From Hypomesus transpacificus (taxonomy: Eukaryota; Chordata; Actinopteri; Osmeriformes; Osmeridae), in the NCBI RefSeq assembly GCF_021917145.1, contig NC_061061.1:10714494-10778493 (forward strand): a stretch of DNA of 64,000 bases, written 5' to 3'. The notes beneath the pieces are model-generated. The model saw nothing but the letters and a program-made list of their open reading frames with translations, ran no database searches and was not told where the DNA came from. The position numbers were made by a program, and so were the translations under genes. Of the stretch, positions 26,318 to 39,600 are shown in pieces (the stretch's first letter is position 1; each line of letters opens with the position of its first letter).

Positions 26318-28117
26318 ATGGCCATGGACAGAATACCGGAGGAAAACATGACGAACTCAACTTTTGATAACTTTATTACTGAGCGAGTAGGACATAATGC
26401 TTCTAAGTTGAGTGATATCCGCGACCCGTTTTTAACGGTAAGCTCCTTTCTATGTCTTTTTTTACCACGTTATGGTCGCTTAGATATTTTTCATAAACTT
26501 TATAGCAAAAATATATAATCTGTATGCATGTATTTGAGATTAAATACGTGATGTGGTCATAGATCACATGACGCAAATTTATTTAGACTTTATTCCGTAT
26601 TCCCTATTTTGGGGGGCTTTTAACAACAACAAAAAAGTGACGTTGCAATACCTTTAACTTTTTATACTGAGAATGTTTTGCCTATTCAGGAACTGCCTAC
26701 TGCCCTTTCCCAAAGCTTTGTTGGAGCAGGAAGTTACTGATCTCTGCCAATCTGATAATAACAAACCAAGGTCTTACAGTTCTGGAGTGGCTGGTGCTGG
26801 ATATTTGTGGGACTTACATTCTAGAGTACATCCAAAGACATAACCCTCAATCTCTGAACATTTCTTTCTTTTTTCTTTTCTTTCTTTCTTTCTGTCTTTC
26901 CTTCCATCATGATAATCTCCTAACCTCCTTCACTTTAACTCTCTGTGTTCTCTGAGGCACGTTTCTGTGACCTCACCAGGCCTGGGAGAATAGAACCAGT
27001 GTGTGTGTGTGTGTTAGAACAGGCTGCCTCTGAGGCATCTCCACACCACTGGTCCCCACTGCCCACTGCCCTCCTACCTCAGCCTGCCCTAGTTCTCTCC
27101 ACGCTGGCTGTCTATTCCCAGAACCCTCCATCCCCCCTACCTACCATCAGGCCATCCCAGGAACAGATCAGCATTGTCAGGGACAAAGGGAAAGCCTGTC
27201 TCCCTGGAGAATGCCCAGAGGGAAGGGAACAGTGTTGTCACTCCGTCACTTGTTGCTCCTCTGACTGCGTTCCATCACTGCAGTGAGACCACAGAGGGAG
27301 GGAGAGAAAGGAGGAGGGGAGAGAAAGGGAGAGTGGTTGGTAGAGGTTATGTATAGAGAAGGGGAGAGATGGACAATAAGTGTGTGTAGGGGACAATAAG
27401 TGTGTGTGTGGGGGGGTGTATGTCCAGAAGGCACCAGCCATGACAGTGTGACGCTTGTGGGATGATGTTGAGCTCTCCAAGACACACAGGCATTCACACA
27501 CAAGTCCCTATGATTACATTTTCTCAGGGTGTTTTCGAAGTAGTAAATTACTGTGTTTAACTACAGGAGGAAAATATCCTTAATCATCTACCTAGGACCA
27601 GTGGTAAAAGTAAACAGTGGACCAGTAAAATAATTCCACTAGAGAAAGAAGATTAAAATATCAGATTGCTTTCCAATGGTTCTCACACAGTCTATTGTTC
27701 CTATGCTCGTATCCGTTGTTAGTAGACCTTACAGTTGAATTTAATGTTGTACCGTAAGTGGTTGATGTGTATTGAGAGATTTTCAGCCCACAACTCCTCC
27801 AATAAACATTAATGAAGTGTTAGGTTGTTCTAACATTAGAAATCACAGAATAACTATGTGATACAGCAGCATCTGTGTTCACTGTACTCGCTATTACTGA
27901 AATGATGACAGATTGTGATGTCTCTGCTGTACATCACTGTGCTATACTCCACTGTAAGAGGAACAGGATGCCCATGTGACCTTAAAGGACCTGCCTGAAT
28001 GGCAAAGTGGGTAATGTTTGCCAAGCAAGCAATGCAAGACACTCCCAATATGCCAGCCTGTGCCCTTTGTTTGCACTTCCTGAAACAGGAAAACTCTCTC
28101 TCTTTCTTACTCTCTTG

Positions 28118-28193
<76 letters not shown>

Positions 28194-28505
28194 CTCTCTC
28201 TCTCTCTCTCTACCTCTCTCTCTCTCTACCTCTCTCTCTCTCTACCTCTCTCTACCTCTCCCTCTACCTCTCTCTCTACCTCTCTCTCTCACTTGGATAG
28301 ATGTATTGATCTTGGTCCTTGTGCTGGTGAAATGTGTGTGTGTGTGTGTGGGGGGAGGGGGATGGGGGACACGGTGGTTGGATGGTGGAGGGGGGGGGGG
28401 GGGTTGTGGATGAAGGAGCCTCTTGTACCTGTGAATCACCTCCCTGGACACAAGTTGACGGGAGTGTGGTCTATCTATTGGCTGAGGGAGCATCTGTGTG
28501 GAAGG

Positions 28506-28544
<39 letters not shown>

Positions 28545-31500
28545 CAGGCACACACCTTTTCAAACCCATTTACGGGCAGCCACACCAACCCTGGTGTGAG
28601 ATCTGCCTTCTCCAGGGAACTCATCATCGTGGTACAGTCGGACCGTGAGAACAGAACACAATCTTGTAACAGTGAAGAATGAGTTTGTGTGTGTAGGCTG
28701 TTTGTGTGTTCAGTCTGTGTTGTGTTTTTGCGACTGGTGTGCGTCTGTGTGCCTGGTGTGTCTGTGTTTGTGTGTGTCTACCTCCTTCACTCTGTCTTCG
28801 TAATGATTCTTAATGGGGAACCCTGAGATGAGCATCGTTGTTCCTGTCTGCTTCACTGTGATTGAGTTCTCCTCTCAGGTATTCAACCCCCCCACCCTGA
28901 ATTACCCATCTCTGTTATATTTACCCAGTATTGACTTGGCTGCTGGGTTTGTTTTAATGGTGGGAACCTGGTATATTTTAAACACTGTCTGAATTGCTCT
29001 CATAAGCTCTCATTTGTGTTTCATCAATTATACTGCAATTATAATTCACTGAATGATGTCTGCAAAATGAGGTGAATGATTCCCTCTGGATTCAGAGAAG
29101 CTCAACCATGGTGTGTGTGTGTGTGACATTGAGACTGAACTGGGGTGTATCTCTGTGTGTGTGTGTCTGAACCATGGTGTGTGTGGGATTGAGACTGAAC
29201 TGTGGTGTATGCCTCTGTGTGTGTCTGAACCATGATTGTTGATAATGGAATGATGTGGACGCCTAATGTTTGTGTCTAATGGGGTGTATCAGGATGATGG
29301 TCTGTGTCCAAGGCCTGTCAGTGACACAGGAGGAAGTGCTGTGCGCGTGTGTGCGCGTGTGTGCGTGCGTGCATTTGTGCATAAATATCAACACAGCTAC
29401 TGTCCTAGATAAGATCAAGAGGATCTGTGACTGTCATCTTTCTTAATGGAAACAGCAACAGTTCTGTTTTCCTGCACGCACATTGTCATCCTATCCCCCC
29501 CACTGGCCAAAACAGCAAGCCACATTGATGTACTAATGTTCTGTGTTGTTGTGGTGAGCAGCAGGGAGGGCTGTGGGGGTGTTATGGGGTGTTTATGGAA
29601 AGTGTGGTCTCACATGTTTGTTGTCGTTTTGTCCGTGCAGACGTATCTCGTGGGAATCCTTGTCTCTATATGTGGGAACTTCATCATCAGTGTTTCACTG
29701 AACATACAGGTGATGGTGTGTTGGTGTGTAAGGATGTGTTGGTGTGTGGAGAGATTCACAAAAGCATTCATTCAATGATTATAGTTTCCATTGTAAACTT
29801 CCTAAAGAGTTTTATTTATTTATATACATATACATATATATATATATATATATATACATATATATATACGTATATATATTATAGTTTCGATTGTAAACTT
29901 CCTAAAGAGTATATATGGAGAGTATATTCCTAAAGATATATATATATGTGTATGGACTTAAGTAATTTCATGTTTACCAATTATTATCTATTAATTGTAT
30001 GTATATGTGTGTGTGTTTGTGACTGTGCTCCCGTGACAGAAATACGCCCACATGCGCCAGTCTGTGCGTGGCTCCGAGCCGTACTATACCTCTGTCCTGT
30101 GGTGGTTTGGCGTCATGCTCATGGGCCTCGGAGAACTGGGCAACTTTGCCGCCTACGGCTTCGCCCCCGCCTCCCTCATAGCCCCTCTGGGCTGTGTGGC
30201 AGTCATCTGTAAGCCTGTTAACCCTACGTTACTTTATGTTTGTGAAACCATCACCCCTTTGAAGACAAATACATTTTAATATTGAAGCTGAGCCCTGGAT
30301 TTGAAGCCTCGGGTAGCCACAGGGGTTCCTTTCTCCACCCAGTAAACTTTATAACATCATAAAAAATGGATGCCAAATAAAGGTCAGGGTGGTGGCCTCC
30401 CTTCCACCCAATCAGATGGCTTTATGATGGTGACTGAGTCTGTTCCTAGCCAGTCAGACAGACTTGGCAGGTCCTAGTGCCACTACCACCTGTTCAGAGG
30501 AAACATTGTAATGGCAGGTTAAATATTGAGCCAGTTCAGGTCATCCTTCCCTCTCCCCTCCCTTCTCCTCCCCACCTTCTCTCCTCCTTTCCTTTCCCCT
30601 CCTCCCCATGATGACTCATGTTTATTAATGACGGCTATTAGCCGACCTGGCAGGTTTTGTTCAGTTGGGAGGCGGGGGAAGGGGGGGGGGGGGGGGGGCT
30701 GGTTTATCAGTACTGAATACTGAAACGAATCTGGGTGCGCAGGAAGACATTCAAAGTCGCATGGCTCTAAAGGGATGATGTCATTCCCAGAGCCTGCGTG
30801 CTCAGTGTCTCTCTGGCTCTGCTTAGCCGAGGCACCGCATTCATCTGAGAAGGAAGGTTCTGTCAGCGGATCGTCTCTCAGAGGGAATACACACACACAC
30901 ATACACACACAGGCGGAGGCTAAGATCATGATGGGTGATGTGTGTGTGACAAGATCCTGGTTTCCCCCCCACCCCCCCACCCCCACCCACCACTTCTCAG
31001 TCAGCTGCTCCGACCTACTTCACTGTGTGTATTATGGCGTTGCCATGGTAACTCGTTAGTCCTGACCTGGTCTCTGAGGTAAAGGGAGGAGGGCTACATG
31101 TGAGGCGTTGCTACTGGAGTGACTGAATTACAACTATGGGAGATATTATGTGTGGGGGGCCATTTCTACCCACGCAATCTAATACACCTATGCACAGTTC
31201 AATTGCATCCATTATTGACAGACCTCTTCTAGAAGAATAGATTTCTAGGAATGAATTCTTCGAGGAAGACTGAGCTGTACTACATGCGAGGGCGTGGTAA
31301 TGACTTTGTTTCTCGCCTGCAGCCAGCGCCGTCATATCTGTGGTGTTCCTCAAAGAGACGATCCGCGCCTCCGACATCATCGGTAAGTCACATGACCTTG
31401 ACACCATCCACAGCCCGCTGTCAACCAGAGGGAAGGACTCCTGAACGGAGAACGGTGATTTCAGATTGTGTCGCTCCCTAGCTGTCAGGAAACATTATGT

Positions 31501-34500
31501 TGAGATGACTTGAAGTGAGGCCTTGGATCAGAGAGAAATGAGTCAACAGGAGGAGTTTGGTTCTGTTAGTGGTGATGTAGCTGGCGTCTGGAAGATTCAA
31601 ACCAAACATTTACTCTTCAGCTTACGGCTGATTAAACAGTGAAGTAACATAGAGCAGTAATGTGATCCAACACAGCCACACTAATCGTGTTTGCCATTAA
31701 TGTTTGTGATCACTGCGTTCTTGGAAGGGGCCTTTCACTCTTAGGACCTCTCTCACACGAGCCAAACGTAAATGTTTAGGAATCGAACCAACAACCTGTG
31801 TACTGGAAGTGGAGCTGAATCTGATCGCCCTGTGATTGGTCCCTGCTCTCCCCTCAGGCGGTACTCTGGCGGTGACAGGGACGTACATCCTCGTGACCTT
31901 TGCCCCCCACGCCTCCAGCCACATCACCGCCAGCCTGGTCCAGAGGTACGCCATGAGCTGGCACTTCCTGATCTACGGGGTAAGTGCCTCTCTGACTCCG
32001 CCCCCCCCCTCGGGGCTTACCCAAAGTCTCCCAAATCTCTTCCTGTTTACCTGAGGCGTGCTCCACCTGCTACAAAGCAGGATCACTGGGTGTAGACAAG
32101 GTTCTTATGACGCAAGACTCACTCAAGACTATTCTTGAGGCTAAAGTGATTGGCGTTGCTTAGAGACCAAGTTACGAGCAACATTTGTTAGTTCTCCCTT
32201 TTGGGCAGGTTGTTTGTTGTCATAGAGAGGAAGCAGTCCTGCATACTCTGTCCTGTCATCAGTCAGGTGATCTCTCAGTGCTGCGAGGCCCGTGGTGTTG
32301 ACCATGTTCGTTTGCCTCCTATGTGATCCTCATTCTGCTCACAGTCACCCATTAGTCTCCTGAACCATTTCTAATGTCGCTTCCACACCCCAGAAATGTG
32401 TCTGTGTTTACCATGCCCCTAAGAGCGCTGAGGTGCTGAAATAGATTTCAACAACATCAAAAGAAAGGCAAGAAAGACACGTGTGGTTTGAACAAACGGC
32501 TGGAGATCAGCAGATGGATGTTTGAGCTCTGCAAACTCTTGTCTTCAGCCCCGGTGACAGGGGTGATGGATGGGGGTCTAAAATAAAACGCTCTTTTCCA
32601 AACCAGGGGATGAATGGATAAACGAACGGATGCCTTCAGAATCCTCATTAGCTTACTCCTCAAGCAGCAGGAGACGCTGATGATTCGTTTAGAAGAATGC
32701 AGGGAAGAGACCGATGTTGTCCTCACATCTGCATGAGAAACGGAGGGTTGGCTCCACCCCTCTGGGAATGACTCCTTCTGAATATGAAGCACACCTTTCG
32801 CCTTTCCATAGTGTGTAAGGGCGGTTTAAGATTATAGCATGGCTTTTTCATATCTCTGTATTGTCAGGGAGGTCTTTGGAAACCATGAAAAGAAACCATG
32901 GAAACGCATAGAGCAGCCCAGATATGGGACGACATCTCGGATCTCATGTACCTCTCACAGAGACAAAAGGATGATAGCGTTCGGTATTTCTGGCATTCAC
33001 CTGTTTCTGGTGCCTCTGTCTGACCATGTTTTCTAATAATGGTTCCTCTAATAGCTGAGTACGGCTAGCAAACTCCCAAGGACAGACTGGAAACCGTTCT
33101 CATTAACGAAGCGGGAAAATCATTTCATCTCTCGGTCAGGGCCATTTGTTTCAATTAGAGCATGGTGTTCGCTGCCCACTTTGTTACGCTGAGAAGACAT
33201 TTATGCCTGGTCGAGGTTGGAGACTAGAGGGGAATTTCAATGTAATTCCTGAGAGTGTTGGCAGGGCCTGGAGGGTTTCGCTGTGACTGAGTTACACGTA
33301 GAGACGGTGTCCCGAGAGGATCACACAGTCCCAGAGAGGGACCATATCTCTGACTTGACAGGAACTTGGAAGAGGAGTATTTTGTTTTCTTCCTGTATTT
33401 CATTCATTTTTGTCCTTTTGCCCTCTCTCTGTTCCTTTGGCCTCTTCTCCTCTGCTCGTCCCATCCTTCTCTCTTTCCCTCGCCCCTCCTCCCACGACTC
33501 CCTCTCTCTCTACCCCATCTCCCTCCTACGCTGCCCTCGCCCCAGTTCATAGAGGTCATCCTGTTTTGCATTCTGCTCTACCTGTACAAGGTCAGCAAGA
33601 TGAAACACATCGTCATAGTGATGCTGCTGATTGCTCTGCTGGGTAAGATCACACAGTCGATACCAGAGTCCGTCACAGAACCAGGGCCCTTCAAACGGGC
33701 TCCATGTCAGTGTTTAATGATCACATGCTCTCCTCTGGTTGCAGCCTCTCTGACGGTGATCTCAGTCAAGGCGGTGTCTGGGATGATCAAAGAGTCTGTG
33801 AAGGGCTACATGCAGCTCACCTACCCCATCTTCTACGTCATGCTTGTGGTCATGGTGGCCTCCTGTGCTTTCCAGCTCAAGTTTGCCTCTTTATTTTATT
33901 AAATTCAAAGACATGTATAAAAAAGTAATATTATTTATGGTTTCTCATTCTACTGTGGAACCATCATTGGATTAAGTCCAATTTTGAACCTTACAACGAT
34001 GTCCCCTGAGATAAAAAAAAATTAAAATCTATTTTGTTGTATTTGAAGAAATGGTGTGCAGAAAAAAAGGACACCGTGACCTTGTCAGTGTAAAGCTGCA
34101 TTTTAGATTGACGATGATTCATCCATTCCCAGATTGCCCCCGCAGAGGAAGGCCATGGTTTATTCATATCATATTGGAATAGACGTGTGTGACATTTGTG
34201 ACTCTTATTTCTCTACCTCTGTCATCCCAGGTTTCTCAATCAAGCCATGAGAATGTTTGACGCAACTGAAGTCGTCCCCATCAACTTTGTGTTTTTCACT
34301 GCCAGTGCCATTATAGCAGGTGTGGACAATCACAATATCACACTGTCTGATTATGGCTTTCAGAAACAGTATTGTGTTGAGTACCATACCACATCATCAA
34401 TATATTCTTTATCCATTCATTTAGATTTGTTTTTCAGGAATAGTATTTTACCAGGAGTTCTATGGATTGGCTTTGTTGAACATATTCATGTTTCTTTTAG

Positions 34501-35281
34501 GGTAAGTGAGCAATGAAGTAAGCAAGTTAGCAATCAAACTACCCAAATGACTGGGACCAAGCCCATTTACAACTGTTTGAACCCATCTGCCTGTAACCAT
34601 AGAGATATGATAATGAGCCCTGGCCAATATTGTAATTCTGAGTTTGATGTGTGTGGGTGTGATGTGTGTTGGACTGCAGCTGTCTGCTGTCTTTCCTGGG
34701 TGTGTTCCTCATCGCCAGGAATAGGCCAAAGATCAAAACGCCAGACCGCAACTTCATAGCTATGGGCCAAATCCCTGGTAAGTAGTCAGTTCACTCCAAA
34801 CACACAGTACGACCTTATCAACTTCACTTCTCTTTAGCCATTTTAAGGAACGTGTTGGCTTCCCTCGAGTGAAACAGAACACATCAGTATGACGCATGCT
34901 TTATCTTACCTAAATATTTGCATTACATCAACCAAAACCCAAGTCCAAAACCTAAGTCTTGTGTGGTAAAAAAACGGAGCTGAAGAGATCCTCAGTAGAA
35001 TCATTCAGATTCTGTATGTGGCTGGAGATGCTCGACACAGATGACCAGCGTGCAGTGATGGATCTACAGCAGCGCTGTTTGTCTGGGCCTCGTACGGGCT
35101 CTGCTCCAGACTCTCCTACCAGACGGGTGAGAAAGGGAGGGATGTCAGTCAGGTGACCTGAGAGACAGATGTGTTTGTGCCCACAGGAAGGAGACAGACG
35201 GACAAGGTCCAGCCAGACAGCACGTATGGATCGCTGGCGGCCAAACTTTGTAGCGGAAGCCAAAAGATTGAGGATTCGTAA
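26318..35281 (+). CDS. nipal2: NIPA-like domain-containing protein 2 (putative Mg2+ transporter)
   Basis: Eleven exons join in frame to 372 aa: 26318-26437, 29641-29709, 30040-30208, 31323-31382, 31858-31979, 33546-33642, 33745-33880, 34231-34319, 34438-34501, 34680-34777 and 35187-35281. All have AG acceptors and GT donors and compatible phases. The family consists of multi-pass membrane proteins of the drug/metabolite-transporter fold; NIPA members are reported to carry Mg2+, while transport by NIPAL2 itself is inferred. The short N-terminus has possible N-glycosylation sites (NMT, NST, NAS). Recognisable blocks are SLNIQ ending exon 2, GNFAAYGFAP in exon 3, LTVISVKAVSGMI in exon 7 and the tail IQPDS-type motif, here VQPDSTYGSL. 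The exon 7 donor is weak (AA/GTTTGC). ATG 26318 gives MAMDRIPEEN; the ATG at 26324 is an in-frame alternative. The gene converges on pop1. Confidence 0.94.
28091..28291. repeat. (CT)n microsatellite grading into TACCTCTC repeats (nipal2 intron 1)
   Basis: About 110 bp of pure CT, followed by CT blocks regularly interrupted by TAC. A G-run at about 28389-28403 and a CA tract at 28508-28541 follow in the same intron. The long frame across it (about 28000-28680) comes from the repeat. Confidence 0.95.
29778..29910. repeat. Direct repeat of about 33 bp flanking a TA-rich microsatellite
   Basis: ATTATAGTTTCCATTGTAAA continuing to CTTCCTAAAGAGT at 29778-29810 recurs with one mismatch (TTTCGATT) at 29878-29910. 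The two copies bracket an ATATAC/TA microsatellite at about 29818-29877. It sits in nipal2 intron 2, between exons at 29641-29709 and 30040-30208. Confidence 0.9.
31779..31789 (-). repeat. Pol III B-box, probable tRNA-derived SINE remnant
   Basis: The minus strand reads GGTTCGATTCC, an exact match to the tRNA B-box consensus, preceded by GGTTGTT. A clear A box or cloverleaf is lacking, so this looks like a decayed SINE rather than a tRNA gene. It ends about 70 bp before nipal2 exon 5. Confidence 0.4.
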
Positions 35282-35730
35282 CTTGAGCACTACTAACCCT
35301 CACACAGTTAAACACAAACACATCCACCACACACACACACAGACCGACACACACTGTTAGCACCCAGTTTGTCCTCCTGGGTTGACTGGTAAGGAGCACA
35401 TGGACAACCTGACTGCCGCCAGAGGAGAGAAATACGTTGTGATGCAACAGGCGATACTGGAGAGAATCCTCAGGATCAAATACATTCACCAAAGCAATCC
35501 AATACTCTGGTTGAAGTTAGTTTTGGTTTTTATGCCCTTCATGAAATTGCACTCATGTTCCTGTTAGCAACTTACTCAACTCACCTCTGGATATTCCTCT
35601 CTCAGAACTAAAGCATGTGGTTAGATAACATATTTGTTTAGACTGTCAACTCAATAATTGTTTTATAAACTGTGATTATTTAAATGTCCTGTGAGTGGCC
35701 TGAACGCAGCTTGGCAAAGCCAGAGCACCA

Positions 35731-35744
35731 GCGCCCTCTAGTGG
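35731..35744 (-). promoter_or_regulatory. CTCF-like motif
   Basis: GCGCCCTCTAGTGG on the plus strand reads CCACTAGAGGGCGC on the minus strand, a full match to the CTCF core. It lies at the nipal2/pop1 boundary, five bases before the candidate nipal2 polyadenylation signal. Confidence 0.5.
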
Positions 35745-35748
35745 TATA

Positions 35749-35754
35749 AATAAA
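35749..35754 (+). promoter_or_regulatory. Candidate nipal2 polyadenylation signal
   Basis: AATAAA about 470 bp after the nipal2 stop codon. It is the first canonical hexamer I saw downstream. Confidence 0.5.
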
Positions 35755-36072
35755 CAACTAATGCCGATGGACACTTCTGTATTTCAAACTGTCATTTTAA
35801 TTCAATAAGATGGAGCACTGAAGCCATACACTTGATATCCAGCTCAACAGAAGCATTATAACGACCCATTATTTTGAATCAGGTGTGACTATAGGCAATA
35901 TTGCAGAGTAGAATGACATTCTGATTTGCTATCAAGTAAAGAGACAGCTGCTTCTTCACGTTCCTCTTTCACTCTTCCAGCTTGTCCTTTTCAATTCTCC
36001 CCTTTTCCCTTCAACTTCCTCCCACTTGGCAGGCCTTGCAGACATGTGATATTTAGAGTACAGAAGGGACAT

Positions 36073-36078
36073 TTTATT
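36073..36078 (-). promoter_or_regulatory. Candidate pop1 polyadenylation signal
   Basis: Minus-strand AATAAA about 555 bp beyond the pop1 stop, still short of the nipal2 signal, so the two convergent transcripts need not overlap. Confidence 0.4.
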
Positions 36079-36632
36079 GGCATTAAACAATTACTCTTAT
36101 ATAGAGCTGTAACAGAAACCTGTACAAATTCACAAACGGGTGATTCTGGCACCCAAACCAAAAGAACGGTCATGCGAGACTAAATGAGGATCATCAGGCA
36201 AGAAGGTCAGAAAAGAAATAACCACCATCCCTGTTCAACTGAAACATCTGCCATCTCAAGACATTTCAATTTCAAAGCAAACATTTTCTTCATTTTCACG
36301 CTAGAAACATCCCGAATGCCTTTTTTCCGACGGCCCCCATACCCATAAATAAAGAAAACGTTGATATATTGCTTTTCTATGACATAAATGCAGGAAGGAA
36401 TCTTTCACAAGGCACACAGGAATGTTTTTGATTCGAGATCACTTTCTCTCAAGTGTCACGCCACGGTCGGTCTGGCGCTGTGCAGAAACGGGACGACACA
36501 TGCTGTGCAGCTGACAGAGCCACACCCACACCCACCCACCGCTCTCTCCCACAGCACACCTCTATCAGGTGGAGCAGTAGCAGCACAGTCCTGGAAGCCT
36601 CTCCCACCCTCCAGGAGAAGCTGCGGTCCGTA

Positions 36633-39600
36633 TCACACCTCGATGTTGACCTTGGCCAGGCGGTACTGCAGGGAGGAGGGGTTGCGGAGCAGGACCAGGC
36701 CCCGCTGGTCCTCGGGCTGCCCCAGCAGCATGTGCAGGAGCCCGGGGAGGCTGACCAGACCCAGGGCCTCCCCGCACCCGGACACCAGGGAGAAGTCCCC
36801 CTGGGAGACCCAGCCCAGCGTCACACGGGAGCAGTGGGACGAGATGCTGGGCAGGGGCTCCGGCCAGAGGCCCAGGATCAGGTCAGAGGTCGGGGAGGAG
36901 GAAGGTGGGGTGAGGCTGGGAGCAGGGAGTGTGGTGGAGGGGAGGGGGGTGGGAGAAGATAGGGAGGCAGGGCCAGGGGTGGAGGGGATGGTGGGGGCAG
37001 AGCCGGGGTCGGGACCAGGGGTGGAGGTAGAGGTAGAGAGGGGGGCAGACCCAGACAAAGAGGAGGAGGAGGTGGGCTTGGCCTTGGTCTTGCGGTGCTT
37101 CTTGAGTTGCTTCAGCTTGCTTCTGAAGTGGTCTGTGTGGAGCGGCTCCAGGGGCCCGCTGCAGCGAGGCTGCCCACGCTGCCCACGCAGGTCCTCGGGG
37201 GCGGGCACACACACCTGGGCATGCAGCTCCGGTTGGCCCTTGGACAGCAGAGAGAGGCGGACCCACACCAGGCTCCTCCAATTGGAGGCAAGGAGAGATG
37301 CAGCCACTGCTGGACTCAGCGGCGGGACCGCCCACTGGCGCTGTGACCTCTGACCTTTAGAGGATGTGGGCCTGCACCAACCAGAAAGCAGCCTCAGGGA
37401 CTTCCTGTTCCTGGAAAGCACAATCACAAAACCAAAATGCACGGGTCAAATGAATGAATGGTCCCTTTGGACTCCAATGAAATAGTCGGAGGGCAGTGAA
37501 CTGTTCTTTTTAACCGGCAAACTATTCCCTGCGGTTTGACAAATCAAATCAATTTCACTTTGGAGCTCATAACGTTGGCCGTGTGTAAGTGATTTGCTGA
37601 TGTTTTGGGGGATAGCCGGCGCTCCCTCTCCTGCTAATCGGGCTCATTCATTACAGCGAGACGTTCCCGGGATGTTCCCATCAGCCACATCATCATGACA
37701 GAGTGGGGGGCTGGACCACAGCAAGCATCAGCCCTATCACACACACACACACACACACACACCTCTCCTACTAACATGAACAAGTTAGGGGAAGTTGGGG
37801 GGGGGGGGGGGGGGGGAAACCCTGGAGTGGTCTTATGGTTGAAGAGACATATAGAGGGTTTTGAATAGACTTGATCTATACGAGCTACCTCAAGACAGTG
37901 AAGGCCACGTCCCCTTGTGATGTCACTTCCCCCGCCTTTGGCACCAGGAGCTGAGCTAGGCTCTCTCTCCTTCCTTCTCCCTTGGCCTCCTCTCCTCCTG
38001 TCACCGCCTCCTCCCTCACTATCAGCTCCCACTCCTCCGCCAGCTGTTGCCAGGGGCAACGGAACGGAGCCAGGCAGCCATGTTTTATGTAATTGGTCCT
38101 CTTGGCAGGTGGACGCCTACAGGGGGGCAGAGGGTCAAACTCTTGTCAAGCTGTCAGGGCAGATCACCAATTTATGCACCACATCAAGGCTGGGGAGCGG
38201 TTGGTGGGAAACAGGCAGTCGGGTTTCTTTCAGAGTGTGGAGCTGTGAGGTGTTTATGACTGGAAATCAGCACCGGGATGCACAAGGTTTGTCTCAGCAA
38301 CCTCCCCCATTAAGAATCTCAACAACAGATACTCACAATAATTGTCACATATCATGCTGGATTGAACTTTTATGTCCCAGAACATCATGATAAAATACGA
38401 CACAGAATGTTATTCTAAACACACTCAATGAGGATCCTTTTAGACAGACCCCACTGAGTGCAGTGGGTTGCTGACCTTTTGAACTTGGCCAGCAGTTCCT
38501 CTTCCTGCTCCTCCTGGAAGCGCTTCCCCGCAGGGCAGTCTGGGTAATCATGGGGGAAGTGCGGCGTCCCTTTGTTCTGGGAGTGTTTCAGCGCCATGTT
38601 CAGCCCCCCCACACGCACCCCTCGGTACACCAGAGGCACCCAGAAGGCCATGCCCCAGGCCTTGGGCAGCAGCAGGTCCCAGCCCACTCCCCAGGACGCC
38701 TGCTCCTGGCCGGCCTGTTTGCCAGGCTGCTGCACCAGCAGGACGGGCACCCTGCCCTGGGGGAGGGGCGGCAGCCTGGAGCCTGGCACCAGCACCTCGC
38801 TACGCATCCGGTTCAGCTCCTGCTCGGGGAGCTTGTGGGCCGTGACGTTGTCTCGGACCGAGCGCTCCCACAGGGGACTCTGGCTGCAGTCCTCGGGGAC
38901 GCCCTGCAGCGTCAGCTCCCTCCTGCTCGCCTCGTCCACCTCTGGAAGACACACACCCCCCCCAGCACAGGACACACTCCTGCATGACCAGCGATGGGAC
39001 TTGTAGTGACTCCCTGTACCCACGCTACACGTGAACAAACTGAAGGGTCTGAAAGCCCCAGTCAACCCTCTGATCTATACCCTGCAGCCTGTGAGGGAGA
39101 GTTAAGAGGTGGAAGCAACATGGCAGACCATGTCAACCAGATCAGATTATTGAAACCTAATTAAACTTCCATACTACTTATACCGATATGATATCGCCTC
39201 AGATCGGTGTCTGGGAGACAGTCCATAGGGTTGACTGGTTTAGGGTGGAGTCTGGTGGTACCATGCCTTATGGAGCGGGGGATGGGACTGTGTTGGGCTC
39301 CGAGGGCCTGGCCTGGGGCACAGGATCCTGCCAGGATTCGAACCTGGGACATCTGCATGGGTGGGCAGAGGCTCCCCAGGAGCACAGGACCAGACGTGAC
39401 AGACAGAACCAGCCTCGGGCCCGCTCGTGTGGGGCCGGTACCACAGAACTACAGTACAGTGGCAGGACTGGTACGGTAGAACTGGGACCATGGATACATT
39501 AGGAGAGGATGGGGGGGGGGTCTCGAGGTTACCTTGGGCCTGCTGGATGCTGGGCATGGCCTTGCCCCTGATCCTGGGCAGGGTCAACCTGGGGTCATCA

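Larger units (their letters stand above)
35282..36632. other. 3' UTRs and gap between convergent nipal2 and pop1
   Basis: Contains a nipal2 3' UTR of about 470 bp up to the AATAAA at 35749, a CTCF-like motif at 35731-35744 and the pop1 3' UTR from 36632 down to a candidate signal near 36073. A CA tract lies at about 35330-35355. No other coding exon recognised. Confidence 0.6.

Noticed and set aside
29341-29372. Alternating GTGCGCGTGTGTGCGC tract as possible Z-DNA element
   Set aside because: Sequence potential is real, but such GT/GC tracts are common in this genome and nothing ties it to a promoter.
39331-39347. Genuine tRNA gene in pop1 intron 10
   Set aside because: The T-arm is perfect, but I could not pair acceptor and D arms and the anticodon loop would have eight bases. 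A SINE remnant is more likely.
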